Source of the DNA: Pectobacterium carotovorum
GTDB taxonomy: Bacteria; Pseudomonadota; Gammaproteobacteria; Enterobacterales; Enterobacteriaceae
Assembly: GCF_900129615.1 (NCBI RefSeq)
Contig: NZ_FQWI01000009.1
Span: 171,005 to 235,004 of the forward strand
DNA length: 64,000 bases
Reading direction: 5' to 3'
Shown here: positions 8,594 through 18,941 of the stretch, one piece after another
Layout: each line of letters starts with the position of its first letter
Numbering within the stretch: the first letter of the stretch is position 1
The notes under the pieces: model-generated
What the model was told of the DNA's origin: nothing
What the model saw: the letters and a program-made list of their open reading frames with translations, nothing else
The model's database searches: none
Position numbers and translations under genes: made by a program

Positions 8594-9573
8594 TCGCCTG
8601 ATGCAGGTAATTCTATCAGCTTCTCTAATTTCTGATGGATGAGACTAGCGGGAATAGTCTCCATTTTCTGGCTTTCAGACATTTCCACTACTTGGTTCAT
8701 CCCGTAGCCGCCAATCAGCCCTGGGTCGGTTGGTCCGTATAGGGTGATATTCGGACGATCCAGCGCTGCTGTCAGGTGGCTAAGCCCGGTATCGACGGAG
8801 ACAACGGCGCTGGCACCCGCGAGTACCTCGGCAACCTGTTGCAGCGTAAGGCGTGGTAAGACTTCAACGTGTGGAAAGCCTTCGGCCAGCCGTAATGCAC
8901 GCTGGTGCTCATGCTCCGCTCCCCAGGGGAGTTTGATGTGTAGTCCACTCGGTGCTAATAGGGTAATCAGCTCACGCCAGTGCGTTTCCGGCCAGTGTTT
9001 TTCATCACGCGTCGTGGCGTGGAGAAACACCAGATAGTGGTTGGTGTCTGCGGGCGACTGGGAGAGAAAACGCGAGGCAATCGCATAATCGCCACGCTCG
9101 GTGGGTTTCCGATAGTTCAGGCTGGCGGCAAACAGCTCCCGCACGCGCTCGACAGCATGTTGTCGGCGGCTTATCGGGTGGCGATAGTTATAAAACCAGC
9201 TTGCCAGCGGCTCGCGCGCGCTTTTGCAATCCAAGCCGTGTTTCTTTCCGTTGGCGAGTCGCGTAACCAGCAACGCGCTTTTAATCAGCCCTTGTGCATC
9301 AATAACTGCATCGTAGCGGTGCTGGCGTAGCTGGCGCATAAATTCTGCACGTTCCTGACGTATCGGGGCACTGAACCAACTTTTGCGCCAGCGGCGTATC
9401 GCGACTGGAATCACGCGAGAAACCGCCGGATGCCAGCTGGGCACTTGCGCGAAACCTTCTTCAACCACCCAATCGAATTGGATACCAGGAATCGCCTGCA
9501 TCGCGTCGGTTAAGGCTGGCAAGGTGTGCAGCACATCGCCCATTGACGACGTTTTCACGATCAGCACTCTCAT
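8590..9573 (-). CDS. waaC: LPS heptosyltransferase I WaaC
   Basis: WaaC (RfaC) adds the first L-glycero-D-manno-heptose to Kdo2-lipid A from ADP-heptose. The 327-residue GT9 protein starts [20 protein letters not shown], the family signature, and has [19 protein letters not shown] with the donor-binding D-T-G-L-S-H motif near residue 260, and [14 protein letters not shown]. The ATG overlaps the waaF stop (ATGA), and the 3' end overlaps waaL, so hldD-waaF-waaC-waaL read as one operon. The length is slightly above the E. coli 319 residues. Confidence 0.97.
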   Translation of the reverse strand: MRVLIVKTSSMGDVLHTLPALTDAMQAIPGIQFDWVVEEGFAQVPSWHPAVSRVIPVAIRRWRKSWFSAPIRQERAEFMRQLRQHRYDAVIDAQGLIKSALLVTRLANGKKHGLDCKSAREPLASWFYNYRHPISRRQHAVERVRELFAASLNYRKPTERGDYAIASRFLSQSPADTNHYLVFLHATTRDEKHWPETHWRELITLLAPSGLHIKLPWGAEHEHQRALRLAEGFPHVEVLPRLTLQQVAEVLAGASAVVSVDTGLSHLTAALDRPNITLYGPTDPGLIGGYGMNQVVEMSESQKMETIPASLIHQKLEKLIELPASGE

Positions 9574-10673
9574 GCATCTGCTCCCGGTTCCAGATTTTCT
9601 CCTGGAGTGGGACTTTCTTTTGGAACGAGGCTTTCTCTTGGAACAATATAGTTATCCAGTGCGCTGAGCACGCGCTCGGGCTGAATGTCGATCAAACTCT
9701 GGTGATAACCCTGTTCGGCGTCCCCTTTACGCACCCGGTGATAGCCGGTAATCAGGCGAATCACCTCGGCCTGATGGGATAGCGGCGGGGTAAAATCAGG
9801 GCTGCTTGGACCGTAAAGTGCGACCAGCGGACGATGAAGTGCCGCAGCAACGTGCATGAGCCCAGAGTCGTTGCTGACGACGGCGTGACAGGCGGCAATG
9901 AGCACTACCGCTTGTTCCAGCGAGGTTTTCCCCGCCAGATTAGCGCAATGCTGTCGTGCGTCTTCCGTCAATCCTTGAAGGATGTCGTCGCAGGCCGAAC
10001 GGTCATTGGCCGAACCGAACAGCGCTATCTGGTAGCCGCGTTCAATCAGTGATTGTGCCAGCGCCGCATAGTGATAATGCGGCCAGCGTTTGGCAGGGCC
10101 GAATTCGGCACCGGGGCAAAAACCGATGATGGGGCGCGCATCGCTGAGGTTAAACGCCTGCGTCATGTCCGCAATTTCGGTCTGATTGACCTGTAACTGC
10201 GGCCACAGTAACGGCTGCGGCAGATCCTCAGCACGGTGGATGCGGCTACGATCGTAGGCTAACGCGGTATAGCGCTGCACCATCAGCGGAAATGCGGTTT
10301 TATCCAGCACGCGTACGTCGTTCAGCAGCCCGTAACGCATTTCGCCACGCCAGCCTGTACGCTGCGGAATATTAGCAAAGAAAGGGACCAGCGCGGATTT
10401 AAAGGAGTTGGGCAGCACGTAAGCGCGGTCATAGCCCGCATCGCGCAGCGATACGCCAAGACGGCGACGTTCGCCCAGCTCAAGTGCGCCGTGACCTAGC
10501 GGCATGGCTAACGCCTGATTGACTTCCGGCATCCGTGCCAGCAGCGGACGGCACCAGGCTGGCGCCATCACGTCAATGACCGCTTCCGGGTGTTCAGCCT
10601 TCAACGTGCGATAAAGGCTGTGCGACATCATCATATCGCCGACCCAGGAAGGGCCGATGACCAAAATTTTCAT
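9570..10673 (-). CDS. waaF: LPS heptosyltransferase II WaaF
   Basis: WaaF (RfaF) adds the second inner-core heptose. It starts MKILVIGPSWVGDMMMSHSL as in E. coli and carries IGFCPGAEFGPAKRWP near residue 180 and VSNDSGLMHVAAAL near 260, the GT9 donor-site motifs. The ATG is 23 bp after the hldD stop, with GGAT upstream. At 367 residues it is about 20 longer than the E. coli protein (348). The excess is a C-terminal tail made of four imperfect hexapeptides ([24 protein letters not shown]) from an 18-bp DNA repeat at 9573-9644. Confidence 0.96.
   Translation of the reverse strand: MKILVIGPSWVGDMMMSHSLYRTLKAEHPEAVIDVMAPAWCRPLLARMPEVNQALAMPLGHGALELGERRRLGVSLRDAGYDRAYVLPNSFKSALVPFFANIPQRTGWRGEMRYGLLNDVRVLDKTAFPLMVQRYTALAYDRSRIHRAEDLPQPLLWPQLQVNQTEIADMTQAFNLSDARPIIGFCPGAEFGPAKRWPHYHYAALAQSLIERGYQIALFGSANDRSACDDILQGLTEDARQHCANLAGKTSLEQAVVLIAACHAVVSNDSGLMHVAAALHRPLVALYGPSSPDFTPPLSHQAEVIRLITGYHRVRKGDAEQGYHQSLIDIQPERVLSALDNYIVPRESLVPKESPTPGENLEPGADA
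9573..9644. repeat. Four 18-bp imperfect repeats at the waaF 3' end
   Basis: Within waaF, on the minus strand, four 18-bp units encode x-P-x-E-(S/N)-x hexapeptides just before the stop codon. The second and first units are the most alike at DNA level (GGAAC and CTTTCT recur every 18 bases on the plus strand). In-frame repeats of this kind usually vary in copy number between strains. The tail lies outside the GT9 fold, so length changes should be tolerated. Confidence 0.75.
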
Positions 10674-10696
10674 ACCGCTTATGAATCCTTATCCGA

Positions 10697-11629
10697 TTAA
10701 ACGGTACGGTTCAGCCAGGCCATATATTCCGCCACGCCTTCGGCGACGGTTTTGAACGGCTTGTCATAGCCTGCGGCACGCAAATTGGTGAGATCGGCTT
10801 GTGTATAAGCCTGATAGCGGCCTTTCAGTTTCTCAGGAAACTCGATGTATTCCACGCTGCCTTTCTGATGGAAGGCGAGAGTGGCATCGGCGACAGCCTG
10901 GAAGGATTCTGCGCGACCGGTACCGCAGTTGAAGATGCCGGAAACACCGTTTTGCCAGAACCACAGGTTGACGGCTGCGACATCACCGACGTAGATAAAG
11001 TCACGTTGGAAGTTCTCGCTACCGGAGAACAGCTTCGGATTTTCGCCCTGATTAATCTGGTTGTTCAGGTGGAATGCGACGCTCGCCATGCTGCCTTTGT
11101 GGCCTTCGCGTGGTCCGTAGACGTTGAAATAGCGGAAGCCGCAGATCTGCGATTCAGCTTCTGGGAGAATTTCACGCACGTACTGATCGAACAGGAACTT
11201 GGAGTAACCATAGACGTTCAGCGGCTGCTCGTATTGACGCTCTTCGATAAAGTTATCGTTACGACCGCCGTAGGTTGCGGCAGAAGAGGCATACAGGAAC
11301 GGAATGTTGCGATCGAGGCAATAATGCAGCACGTCTTTAGAATACTGATAGTTGTTATCCATCATGTATTTGCCATCCCACTCGGTGGTGGAAGAGCAAG
11401 CGCCTTCATGGAATACGGCGTCGATATCGCCCAGATCGTCACCTGCAACGATGCTGGCGATGAAATCTTCTTTATCCACGTAATCTGCGATGTCCAGATC
11501 GACCAGATTGGCGAATTTGGTGCCGTCTTTCAGGTTATCGACAACCAGAATGTCCCGGTAGCCGATGTCATTCAGAGATTTTACGATATTGCTGCCGATA
11601 AAACCGGCACCGCCAGTAACGATAATCAT
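10697..11629 (-). CDS. hldD: ADP-L-glycero-D-manno-heptose 6-epimerase HldD
   Basis: HldD (RfaD/GmhD) converts ADP-D-glycero-D-manno-heptose to the L-glycero form used by WaaC, WaaF and WaaQ. It is an extended short-chain dehydrogenase: the Rossmann motif is [10 protein letters not shown] at residues 5-14, with the catalytic Y-x3-K in [13 protein letters not shown] near 140-144 and [16 protein letters not shown] downstream. I start at the ATG at 11629 (MIIVTGG), which has AAAGGT upstream and gives 310 residues, the E. coli length; an upstream in-frame codon would add 15 unlikely residues. It heads the hldD-waaFC-waaL operon and is divergent from kbl. Confidence 0.97.
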   Translation of the reverse strand: MIIVTGGAGFIGSNIVKSLNDIGYRDILVVDNLKDGTKFANLVDLDIADYVDKEDFIASIVAGDDLGDIDAVFHEGACSSTTEWDGKYMMDNNYQYSKDVLHYCLDRNIPFLYASSAATYGGRNDNFIEERQYEQPLNVYGYSKFLFDQYVREILPEAESQICGFRYFNVYGPREGHKGSMASVAFHLNNQINQGENPKLFSGSENFQRDFIYVGDVAAVNLWFWQNGVSGIFNCGTGRAESFQAVADATLAFHQKGSVEYIEFPEKLKGRYQAYTQADLTNLRAAGYDKPFKTVAEGVAEYMAWLNRTV

Positions 11630-11871
11630 GGGCGCGACCTTTATTAATCTTGCTGGTGAGGCACCGCGCCCCACACTGTTTATGACCGCTATAATAGCAT
11701 TTCATTTTACCGCAAGCAGCCAGAGCTTAATTTATCCCGTGTTGCTCCGGCATTTTTAAGATGATTCAGGCCGTGACGAAGCCAGCATTTTCAGACTGTT
11801 TACCCCGCATTTCTGCCCACATCCGCTAGCTTAAAAACCATAAAGCGATCTTTTTATGGGAGAGTCACGCT

Positions 11872-13068
11872 ATGCCTGCCGCGTTTTATCAACAACTTAC
11901 TACACAAATCATGGCCGCACGGACCGAGGGCGTGTTCAAGGAGGAACGCATCATCACCTCTGCGCAGCAGGCTGAAATCGAGGTGATGGACAGCGACCGC
12001 CTGCTCAATTTCTGTGCCAATAATTATCTTGGTCTGGCGGATAGCCCCGAGCTGATTGCTGCTGCAAAAGCCGGCTTGGACAGCCACGGTTTTGGCATGG
12101 CATCGGTGCGTTTCATCTGTGGAACGCAGGATATCCACAAACAGCTGGAGCGTAAGCTGGCGGATTTTCTGGGAATGGGCGACGCGATTCTCTATTCCTC
12201 CTGTTTTGATGCCAACGGTGGGCTGTTTGAAACACTGATGGGACCGGAGGATGCCATTATTTCCGATGCGCTCAATCATGCTTCGATCATCGACGGTATT
12301 CGGCTATCGAAGGCGCGACGCTATCGCTATGCCAATAATGATATGAGCCAGTTGGAAGCACAGCTGCAACTGGCAAGAGCGGAAGGGGCAAGACACGTGA
12401 TGATCGCCACCGACGGCGTTTTCTCGATGGATGGTGTGATTGCCGATTTGCAGGGAATTTGCGATCTGGCGGATCGTTATGATGCGCTAGTGATGGTGGA
12501 TGATTCGCATGCGGTGGGGTTTGTCGGTGAACAAGGGCGCGGAACGCACGAATGCTGCGGGGTGATGAATCGCGTTGACATCATCACAGGGACGTTAGGC
12601 AAGGCGTTAGGGGGCGCGTCGGGCGGTTATACGGCGGGCAAGCATGAAGTGATCGACTGGCTGCGCCAACGTTCTCGACCCTATCTTTTTTCCAACTCGC
12701 TAGCACCAGCCATTGTCACCGCGTCGCTCAGGGTTCTTGACCTGCTGGAACAGGGCGGAGAGCGGCGTGAACGTCTGTGGGCAAATGCCCGTCTATTCCG
12801 TGAAAAGATGACGGCCGCAGGGTTCACGCTGGCGGGGGCCGACCACGCCATTATTCCCGTCATGTTGGGGGAGGCGCAGTTGGCACAAGACTTTGCGCAG
12901 GCGCTACAGCGGGAAGGCGTTTATGTCGCAGGCTTTTTTTATCCCGTTGTCCCCCTCGGTCAGGCGCGTATTCGTACTCAAATGTCAGCCGCCCATACGC
13001 CGCAGCAAATCGAATTCGCCGTTGAGGCTTTTATCCGCGTGGGCAAACGTCTGGGTGTAATCATCTGA
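11872..13068 (+). CDS. kbl: 2-amino-3-ketobutyrate CoA ligase (glycine C-acetyltransferase)
   Basis: Kbl cleaves 2-amino-3-ketobutyrate with CoA to glycine and acetyl-CoA, the second step of threonine catabolism after Tdh. The 398-residue protein equals the E. coli length and belongs to the PLP alpha-oxoamine synthase family. [13 protein letters not shown] near residue 210 and the PLP lysine in [15 protein letters not shown] near 244 are intact. GGGAGAG lies upstream of the ATG. tdh follows after 10 bp, so the two are an operon, divergent from hldD. Confidence 0.97.
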   Translation: MPAAFYQQLTTQIMAARTEGVFKEERIITSAQQAEIEVMDSDRLLNFCANNYLGLADSPELIAAAKAGLDSHGFGMASVRFICGTQDIHKQLERKLADFLGMGDAILYSSCFDANGGLFETLMGPEDAIISDALNHASIIDGIRLSKARRYRYANNDMSQLEAQLQLARAEGARHVMIATDGVFSMDGVIADLQGICDLADRYDALVMVDDSHAVGFVGEQGRGTHECCGVMNRVDIITGTLGKALGGASGGYTAGKHEVIDWLRQRSRPYLFSNSLAPAIVTASLRVLDLLEQGGERRERLWANARLFREKMTAAGFTLAGADHAIIPVMLGEAQLAQDFAQALQREGVYVAGFFYPVVPLGQARIRTQMSAAHTPQQIEFAVEAFIRVGKRLGVII

Positions 13069-13078
13069 GGAAACCATC

Positions 13079-14110
13079 ATGAAAGCATTGGCAAAACTGC
13101 GGCCGGAAGAGGGCATCTGGATGGTGGACTCGCCTACGCCGGAGCTCGGGCATAACGACATCATGATTAAAATCCGCAAAAGCGCGATCTGCGGAACGGA
13201 TGTGCATATCTATAACTGGGACGAATGGTCGCAGAAGACGATTCCCGTTCCGATGGTCGTCGGGCATGAGTACGTTGGCGAAATTGTCGCTATCGGTCAA
13301 GAGGTTAACGGTTTTCATATTGGCGATCGTGTCTCTGGCGAAGGGCATATTACCTGCGGCTACTGCCGCAACTGTCGTGCCGGACGGCGTCATTTATGCC
13401 GCAATGCCATTGGCGTCGGGGTAAACCGTCCCGGTTCGTTCGCGGAGTATCTGGTGATTCCTGCCTACAACGCGTTCCGCATTCCCGACAATATTTCTGA
13501 CGAACTGGCCGCCATTTTCGATCCCTTCGGTAACGCGGTGCACACCGCACTGTCCTTCGATTTAGTGGGAGAAGATGTCTTGATTGCCGGAGCGGGGCCG
13601 ATAGGCATGATGGCAGCGGCGGTGTGCCGTCACGTGGGGGCAAGGAATGTCGTGATTACCGATGTGAATGCGTACCGTCTGGATCTTGCCAGTAAAATGG
13701 GGGCAACGCGCGCCGTCAATGTGGCGCAGGAAAATCTGGCGGACGTGATGATAGATCTGGGCATGACCGAGGGGTTTGATATTGGGCTGGAGATGTCGGG
13801 CGCGCCATCAGCCTTTCGCGCCATGCTGAAAGCGATGAATCACGGTGGACGCATCGCCATGCTGGGCATTCCGCATGAGCCGATGTCGATTGACTGGGGA
13901 GAGGTGATCTTTAAAGGGCTGTTTATCAAAGGTATCTATGGACGTGAAATGTTCGAAACCTGGTACAAAATGTCGGCGCTGATTCAGTCTGGATTGGATT
14001 TGTCACCGATTATCACCCACCGCTTTCACATTGATGAGTTCCAGAAAGGGTTCGATGCCATGCGTTCGGGTCAGTCGGGCAAGGTTATTCTCAATTGGGA
14101 TGAGTCATAA
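13079..14110 (+). CDS. tdh: L-threonine 3-dehydrogenase
   Basis: Tdh oxidises threonine with NAD+ to 2-amino-3-ketobutyrate, the substrate of the adjacent Kbl. The 343-residue zinc-dependent medium-chain dehydrogenase shows the catalytic zinc Cys in [15 protein letters not shown] (about residue 38), GHEYVGEI (His-Glu near 63-64), the structural-zinc cysteines in [15 protein letters not shown] (about 93-107), and the NAD fold [10 protein letters not shown] near 175. It starts 10 bp after kbl with GAGGAAACC upstream. It is two residues longer than the E. coli enzyme. Confidence 0.97.
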   Translation: MKALAKLRPEEGIWMVDSPTPELGHNDIMIKIRKSAICGTDVHIYNWDEWSQKTIPVPMVVGHEYVGEIVAIGQEVNGFHIGDRVSGEGHITCGYCRNCRAGRRHLCRNAIGVGVNRPGSFAEYLVIPAYNAFRIPDNISDELAAIFDPFGNAVHTALSFDLVGEDVLIAGAGPIGMMAAAVCRHVGARNVVITDVNAYRLDLASKMGATRAVNVAQENLADVMIDLGMTEGFDIGLEMSGAPSAFRAMLKAMNHGGRIAMLGIPHEPMSIDWGEVIFKGLFIKGIYGREMFETWYKMSALIQSGLDLSPIITHRFHIDEFQKGFDAMRSGQSGKVILNWDES

Positions 14111-14161
14111 CCCTGCGATGACGAGTTCGTGCGATGTCAAAAGGGAAATGCACGCTCGGTA

Positions 14162-15127
14162 TTAAGGCTTCGCGTGCGTTTCGGTCTCGGCTGGCTCAAT
14201 CCAGGTCTGCCAGCGGTGTTTGATAAACATTACCGGCGCGCTTTCCCGAATACTGCTACTCACCAGCTTGAAGAATACATCGTTCTTCACCGGTTCCGGC
14301 GGCTGTTTGACCTGACACTGCTGTATACCGCGGAACGGATTACGCGGTTTGACTGGCGGCTGCGGTTGAGGCTCATACTGCCGCGTCGGCTCATTAAGCA
14401 ACTGGCTGGGACGGACTAAGACAATATCGGCATCCAGCGTGGGCAACATCTGCTGTAAGACGCGGATGGTTGAAGGGTGTGGGTGCCCGATAGCGATGGC
14501 GGAACCGCTGCGGCGGGCGATTTGCACCGCGCGGGTAAACTGTTTGCGAATCTCGGCTTCGTTTTGCGAATCATCCAGAAAGACTTTGCGTTTGATGACT
14601 TTGACGTTCGTTCCTGCCGCGGCCTGGCTCGATTGGCTGCTGCCAATGGTCATGCTATCGAGGAAATAGAGCTGGTAGGCGCTCAGTGCCTGCATGACTT
14701 TTTGCATGCCGGGCAGACTGGCGGTCATCGCGCTGCCCATATGGTTGTTCAACCCCACGGCGTAAGGCACGTTATTGACGGATTGGCGAATAATGTGCTG
14801 AATTTCGTCGCTGCTCATGTCCGGGCGTAACGTATCGCGCTCCAGCGGCTGCTTGCTCATCGGTGCCATCGGCAGGTGGATCAGCACTTCTCGCCCTTGC
14901 TGGTGGGCTTTGGTTGCCATTTCACGAGCGTACGGCGCGTTGGGTAATACCGCGACGGAAATTGCTGTTGGCATCGCCAGAATCTGGTTCTCGTTATGTG
15001 GACGATAGCCGAAATCATCGATGACGATGGAGAGTTTTCCGGCCAGCGCCAAAGGAGACAGGGCAAGCAGACTCAACGCCAATAACGGTGTTTTGGTTAA
15101 ATAAGACAAGACTATCTTCCCAGCCAA
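14162..15127 (-). CDS. yibQ: YibQ, divergent polysaccharide deacetylase family protein
   Basis: A 321-residue exported protein with an N-terminal signal peptide (hydrophobic LLALSLLALSPLALA, cleavage probably near ALA-G). The mature part begins KLSIVIDDFGYRPHNENQIL, the two Asp being the NodB-type metal-site remnant of the DUF610 family, and later shows LNNHMGSAMT and IAIGHPHPST. The substrate is unknown; a role at the cell envelope is inferred from the constant link to envC. It overlaps the envC 3' end by 16 bp, so it is co-transcribed. The C-terminal 60 residues are Pro/Gln/Arg-rich and more variable. Confidence 0.92.
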   Translation of the reverse strand: MAGKIVLSYLTKTPLLALSLLALSPLALAGKLSIVIDDFGYRPHNENQILAMPTAISVAVLPNAPYAREMATKAHQQGREVLIHLPMAPMSKQPLERDTLRPDMSSDEIQHIIRQSVNNVPYAVGLNNHMGSAMTASLPGMQKVMQALSAYQLYFLDSMTIGSSQSSQAAAGTNVKVIKRKVFLDDSQNEAEIRKQFTRAVQIARRSGSAIAIGHPHPSTIRVLQQMLPTLDADIVLVRPSQLLNEPTRQYEPQPQPPVKPRNPFRGIQQCQVKQPPEPVKNDVFFKLVSSSIRESAPVMFIKHRWQTWIEPAETETHAKP

Positions 15128-16413
15128 GGTTGTGGATTGACCGCCTGACCCTGACGACGGATTTCAAAATACAGTCCGGGCTGACTCTGCCCGCCGCTGG
15201 TGCCGACCAGCGCAATAGATTGTCCGGCCTTGACCTGAGCGCCAACGGAAACCAAGGCGCTCTGGTTATAGCCGTACAGGCTCATATCGCCTTTACCATG
15301 CTGCACAACAACGACCAACCCGTAGCCCTGTAGCCAATCGGCCATCAGTACGGTTCCGTCGGCGATAGCTTTCACTTCCGTCCCTTCTGGTGCGGTAATC
15401 ACCATGCCCTTCCAGCGTAATTCGCCCTGTAACGGTTCACCGAAGCGATGCTCGATGCGGCCGTTAACCGGCCAGATGGCTTGGCCAGAAGGCCGCCCTA
15501 AACCGCCGGTTCGGGCCATGAGTGAGCGTTCACCTTCAGTCGGTTTGTAACTGCTGCCGCTGCGTTTGGCCTGTTCTTCTTTAGCGCGAACTTTGGCGGC
15601 CTCGCGTGCTTCCCGTTCGGCGCGGGCTTTCGCTTCTCGCTCAGCGCGGGCGATCTGATCGCGCAACCGGGTTTCATTCTGGCGCAGTTCCGTCAACTGC
15701 TGCTGATCTTTTTCCAGCGAGCTTTCCAGCGTCGATAGCGTTTTCTTTCGATCGGACTGTGCCTGCTCTAGCGTCTGCTGTTGTTGCTGTTGATCGCCCA
15801 GCAGCGTTTTTTGCTGTGCCTGTTTTTGTTCCAACTGGCGTTTTTGGTCAGCCAGCTCCACACGCGTTTGCTGCAATTCATTGATAGATTTCTGCCGCGC
15901 TTCATTCAGGTAGCCGAAATAGGCGAGGATGCGCTCGTTGCGCTGGCTTTCTTCTCCGCTCAGCATTAATTGCAGTGCGCTGTGCTGACCTTGCCGGAAG
16001 GCGGCGTCAAGCTGACGGGAAAGCAGCGTTTGTTGCTTATCCTGCTGAGATTGCAGTTTTGCGATAGAGGCGCTGAGGCTGGTTAATTCTTTATTGAGCG
16101 TAGACAGCGTATTGCGCGTTTCATGCAGTTGACGACTGGCCTGAGAGATGGACTGCTCCTGCTTTTTCAACTGCTGGACTAAGGCACTACGCTGCTTTTG
16201 TTGTTCTTGAACGCTTTTTTCTTTCGCGGCGATATCTTGTTGCAGGGTCTTAAGCTGTGCCTGATTATCTTCAGCCTGGCTGAGCGCGGGCAACAGCAAA
16301 ACGCCAACGCAGAGTGCGCTGACGCAGCGGGTGAGTAGCCTTTGTAATGCGGATAAATGGCGATCGGCGCTACATGCCACTCGACTCTGTACAAATAACG
16401 CGTTTTTACTCAT
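15112..16413 (-). CDS. envC: EnvC, activator of murein hydrolases AmiA/AmiB
   Basis: EnvC is a periplasmic septal-ring factor that activates amidases AmiA and AmiB during cell separation. The 433-residue protein has a signal peptide (VSALCVGVLLLPALSQAE, near residues 33-50), a long Gln/Lys-rich coiled coil (about 55-250), a basic Ala/Arg/Glu-rich linker and a C-terminal LytM domain (about 310-433). The LytM domain is degenerate: the metal-binding His of HxGxD and of LHFEIR are lost (WKGMVI and LYFEIR here), as known for EnvC, which is not itself a hydrolase. In E. coli gpmM precedes envC; here the upstream neighbour is the divergent yibN. Confidence 0.95.
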   Translation of the reverse strand: MSKNALFVQSRVACSADRHLSALQRLLTRCVSALCVGVLLLPALSQAEDNQAQLKTLQQDIAAKEKSVQEQQKQRSALVQQLKKQEQSISQASRQLHETRNTLSTLNKELTSLSASIAKLQSQQDKQQTLLSRQLDAAFRQGQHSALQLMLSGEESQRNERILAYFGYLNEARQKSINELQQTRVELADQKRQLEQKQAQQKTLLGDQQQQQQTLEQAQSDRKKTLSTLESSLEKDQQQLTELRQNETRLRDQIARAEREAKARAEREAREAAKVRAKEEQAKRSGSSYKPTEGERSLMARTGGLGRPSGQAIWPVNGRIEHRFGEPLQGELRWKGMVITAPEGTEVKAIADGTVLMADWLQGYGLVVVVQHGKGDMSLYGYNQSALVSVGAQVKAGQSIALVGTSGGQSQPGLYFEIRRQGQAVNPQPWLGR

Positions 16414-16658
16414 AGCGGTGAATTATTCCACGATGAACAGCGGCTTACCAGTTGTCTCTTGTCTGATTTCTATTTCCAGACGTGACAAGCATGGCACAAA
16501 GGCGGGCGTCTGGGCGCATCAATAGATAGATAAATGGAAAGCTCGCCGCAGATTCGATACGCTATATTGGCTTACTGGCTGTAATTGCCGTATCGCGCAG
16601 GTATACTCAGGAACCTTATATTTTTGTTGCTTAACTGATCCGGGAGTCGTTACACCCC

Positions 16659-17090
16659 ATGCAAGAGATTATGCCATTCATTAGCAAGCACCCTATTTTG
16701 AGCATTTCTTGGGTTGCACTGTTGGTTGCGGTCATTGTGCTTACAGTGAAGAGTAAACTGTCGAACGTAAAAGAAGTGGTTCGCGGTGAAGCGATCCGAC
16801 TGATTAATAAAGAAGATGCTGTCGTCGTTGATATCCGTAACCGTGACGACTATCGCCGTGGCCATATTGCCAGCGCATTTAACCTGTTGCCGAACGACAT
16901 TAAAAACGGCAGCGTAGGTGAACTTGAAAAACATAAGTCGCAGCCGATTATCGTGGTATGCGCCAACGGCCTCTCTTCACGCGAAGCGGCCGAGAACTTG
17001 CATAAAGCTGGTTTTGAGCGTGTGCAGGTACTGAAAGACGGTCTGGCTGGCTGGAGCGGTGAGAATCTGCCTTTAGTCCGCGGCAAATAA
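16659..17090 (+). CDS. yibN: Membrane-anchored rhodanese-like protein YibN
   Basis: A 143-residue protein with one N-terminal transmembrane helix (about residues 10-30: [15 protein letters not shown]) and a single cytoplasmic rhodanese domain. The domain shows [15 protein letters not shown] near 62-76 and an active-site loop [12 protein letters not shown] near 105-115 with the catalytic-type Cys. The loop in E. coli differs, so this copy looks more like an active sulfurtransferase. The physiological substrate is unknown. GGGAG precedes the ATG. It is divergent from envC, with a 245-bp shared upstream region, and grxC, which usually follows it, is absent. Confidence 0.92.
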   Translation: MQEIMPFISKHPILSISWVALLVAVIVLTVKSKLSNVKEVVRGEAIRLINKEDAVVVDIRNRDDYRRGHIASAFNLLPNDIKNGSVGELEKHKSQPIIVVCANGLSSREAAENLHKAGFERVQVLKDGLAGWSGENLPLVRGK

Positions 17091-17309
17091 AACAGTTTGT
17101 GGTAAAACTATCCGCATCGTGCCAAGTGTATCAATCATACACAGCGAAAATGGCGGCGATTTTGCAGGATAACCGACAGGCTGATTGCAGTACTACCGTT
17201 ATTGCAACTACAGTGATTGCAGTATGACAATGACAGAAATGTGCTGACGTCCGCCCACTTATGACGACGGAAGACGTCAAGAAAATCTAACAAAAGGGTA
17301 TTACTTAAC
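17091..17309. other. Intergenic region where grxC sits in E. coli
   Basis: In E. coli the glutaredoxin gene grxC lies between yibN and secB. These 219 bases are too short for it, and no frame shows the CPYC active-site motif. Two near copies of TGATTGCAGTA lie about 37 bp apart around 17180-17225. The stretch probably carries the secB promoter; I could not single it out. Confidence 0.6.
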
Positions 17310-17780
17310 ATGTCTGAACAAAACAACACAGAAATGGCTTTCCAAATCCAGCGTATCTACACCAAAGATATCTCTTTTGAAGCGCCGAATGCGCCTCAGG
17401 TGTTCCAGCAGGAATGGCAGCCGGAAGTAAAACTGGATCTGGATACGGCCTCTAGCCAACTGGCTGATGACATCTATGAAGTCGTACTGCGTGTGACTGT
17501 AACGGCTTCTCTGGGTGAAGAAACTGCATTTCTGTGTGAAGTTCAGCAAGGTGGTATCTTTACCGTTGGCGGTATCGAAGGAACTCAGCTGGCGCACTGC
17601 CTGGGTGCATACTGCCCGAACATTCTGTTCCCTTATGCGCGTGAGTGCATCACTAGCCTGGTTTCTCGCGGTACCTTCCCGCAATTGAATCTGGCGCCAG
17701 TGAACTTTGATGCGCTGTTCATGAATTACCTGCAGCAGCAGACCGAAGGTGAAGGTGCTGCGCAGCCTCAGGATGCCTGA
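17310..17780 (+). CDS. secB: Protein-export chaperone SecB
   Basis: SecB is a cytoplasmic homotetramer that holds preproteins unfolded and delivers them to SecA. The 156-residue acidic protein has the typical [21 protein letters not shown] start, [15 protein letters not shown], and the helix-rich C-terminal part [15 protein letters not shown]. Length is within one residue of E. coli (155). The C-terminal tail lacks a zinc-site role and is short, as in other enterobacteria. The TGA stop overlaps the gpsA ATG by one base, indicating an operon with gpsA and probably cysE. Confidence 0.97.
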   Translation: MSEQNNTEMAFQIQRIYTKDISFEAPNAPQVFQQEWQPEVKLDLDTASSQLADDIYEVVLRVTVTASLGEETAFLCEVQQGGIFTVGGIEGTQLAHCLGAYCPNILFPYARECITSLVSRGTFPQLNLAPVNFDALFMNYLQQQTEGEGAAQPQDA

Positions 17781-18799
17781 TGAACGCGTCTGACGCTTCA
17801 ATGACTGTCATCGGTGCTGGTTCGTACGGCACCGCGTTGGCCATTACGCTGGCGCGTAATGGCCATCGAGTCGTGCTGTGGGGCCACAACCCTACGCACA
17901 TTCAGGCGTTACAGGCCGCTCGCTGTAATCAGGCATTCCTGCCTGATGTGCCTTTCCCCGATTCGCTACAGCTGGAAACCAACCTCGCGCAGGCGCTTGC
18001 TGCCAGCAGAAACGTGCTGGTCGTTGTGCCGAGCCATGTGTTCGGCGATGTTTTGCGTCAATTGAAACCTCACTTGCGTGCTGATGCGCGTATCGTATGG
18101 GCGACCAAAGGGCTGGAAGCGGAAACGGGACGCTTGTTGCAAGATGTCGCACGCGAAGCGTTGGGCGAAACTATCCCGCTTGCGGTGGTATCCGGCCCGA
18201 CATTTGCCAAAGAATTAGCGGCAGGCATGCCGACGGCGATTGCGCTGGCATCAACGGACAGTGAATTTGCTGACGACTTGCAACGGCTGCTGCACTGTGG
18301 GAAGAGCTTCCGTGTTTACAGCAACCCCGATTTTATCGGCGTGCAGTTGGGCGGCGCGGTGAAAAACGTCATTGCTATCGGTGCCGGGATGTCTGACGGC
18401 ATTGGGTTTGGCGCTAATGCGCGTACTGCGTTGATCACCCGCGGACTGGCGGAAATGACTCGTCTTGGCGCAGCGCTGGGCGCGGATCCTACCACCTTTA
18501 TGGGCATGGCAGGGCTTGGCGATCTGGTGCTGACCTGTACTGATAATCAGTCCCGTAACCGACGCTTTGGCATGATGCTGGGGCAGGGGATGGACGTGCA
18601 GAGCGCGCAGGATAGCATTGGTCAGGTTGTTGAAGGGTATCGCAATACGAAAGAGGTGCTGGCATTAGCGCAGCGCTACGGCGTTGAAATGCCGATTACT
18701 GAGCAACTCTGGCAGGTACTGTATTGTGGGAAAGACGCCCGAGAGGCGGCGCTGAGCCTATTAGGGCGCACGCGTAAAGACGAAACTGCCAAGTTATAA
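17780..18799 (+). CDS. gpsA: Glycerol-3-phosphate dehydrogenase [NAD(P)+]
   Basis: GpsA reduces dihydroxyacetone phosphate to sn-glycerol 3-phosphate for phospholipid synthesis in the cytoplasm. The 339-residue protein has the nucleotide site [18 protein letters not shown] near residues 9-26, [15 protein letters not shown] with substrate-site Lys, and the catalytic-domain segment [17 protein letters not shown] near 190-208. E. coli GpsA is also 339 residues. Its ATG overlaps the secB stop, and cysE follows after 142 bp, as in E. coli. Confidence 0.97.
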   Translation: MNASDASMTVIGAGSYGTALAITLARNGHRVVLWGHNPTHIQALQAARCNQAFLPDVPFPDSLQLETNLAQALAASRNVLVVVPSHVFGDVLRQLKPHLRADARIVWATKGLEAETGRLLQDVAREALGETIPLAVVSGPTFAKELAAGMPTAIALASTDSEFADDLQRLLHCGKSFRVYSNPDFIGVQLGGAVKNVIAIGAGMSDGIGFGANARTALITRGLAEMTRLGAALGADPTTFMGMAGLGDLVLTCTDNQSRNRRFGMMLGQGMDVQSAQDSIGQVVEGYRNTKEVLALAQRYGVEMPITEQLWQVLYCGKDAREAALSLLGRTRKDETAKL

Positions 18800-18941
18800 A
18801 ACACGTCGTTCTATGCTGGGCTTCCTAATCTGGGAGGCTCATAGTATCTTCATTTTCTTGTATACGAGCGGTGGTGCCGATAAGCCTGTCGCTTGAGAAC
18901 AGATATACGTTGTGGTGTGTGGTATCTCGGAGAGTAAGGCA

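Noticed and set aside
10799..11647. Plus-strand open frame of 282 codons over hldD
   Set aside because: It is antisense to the well-supported hldD and its translation resembles no family; it is a shadow caused by codon bias.
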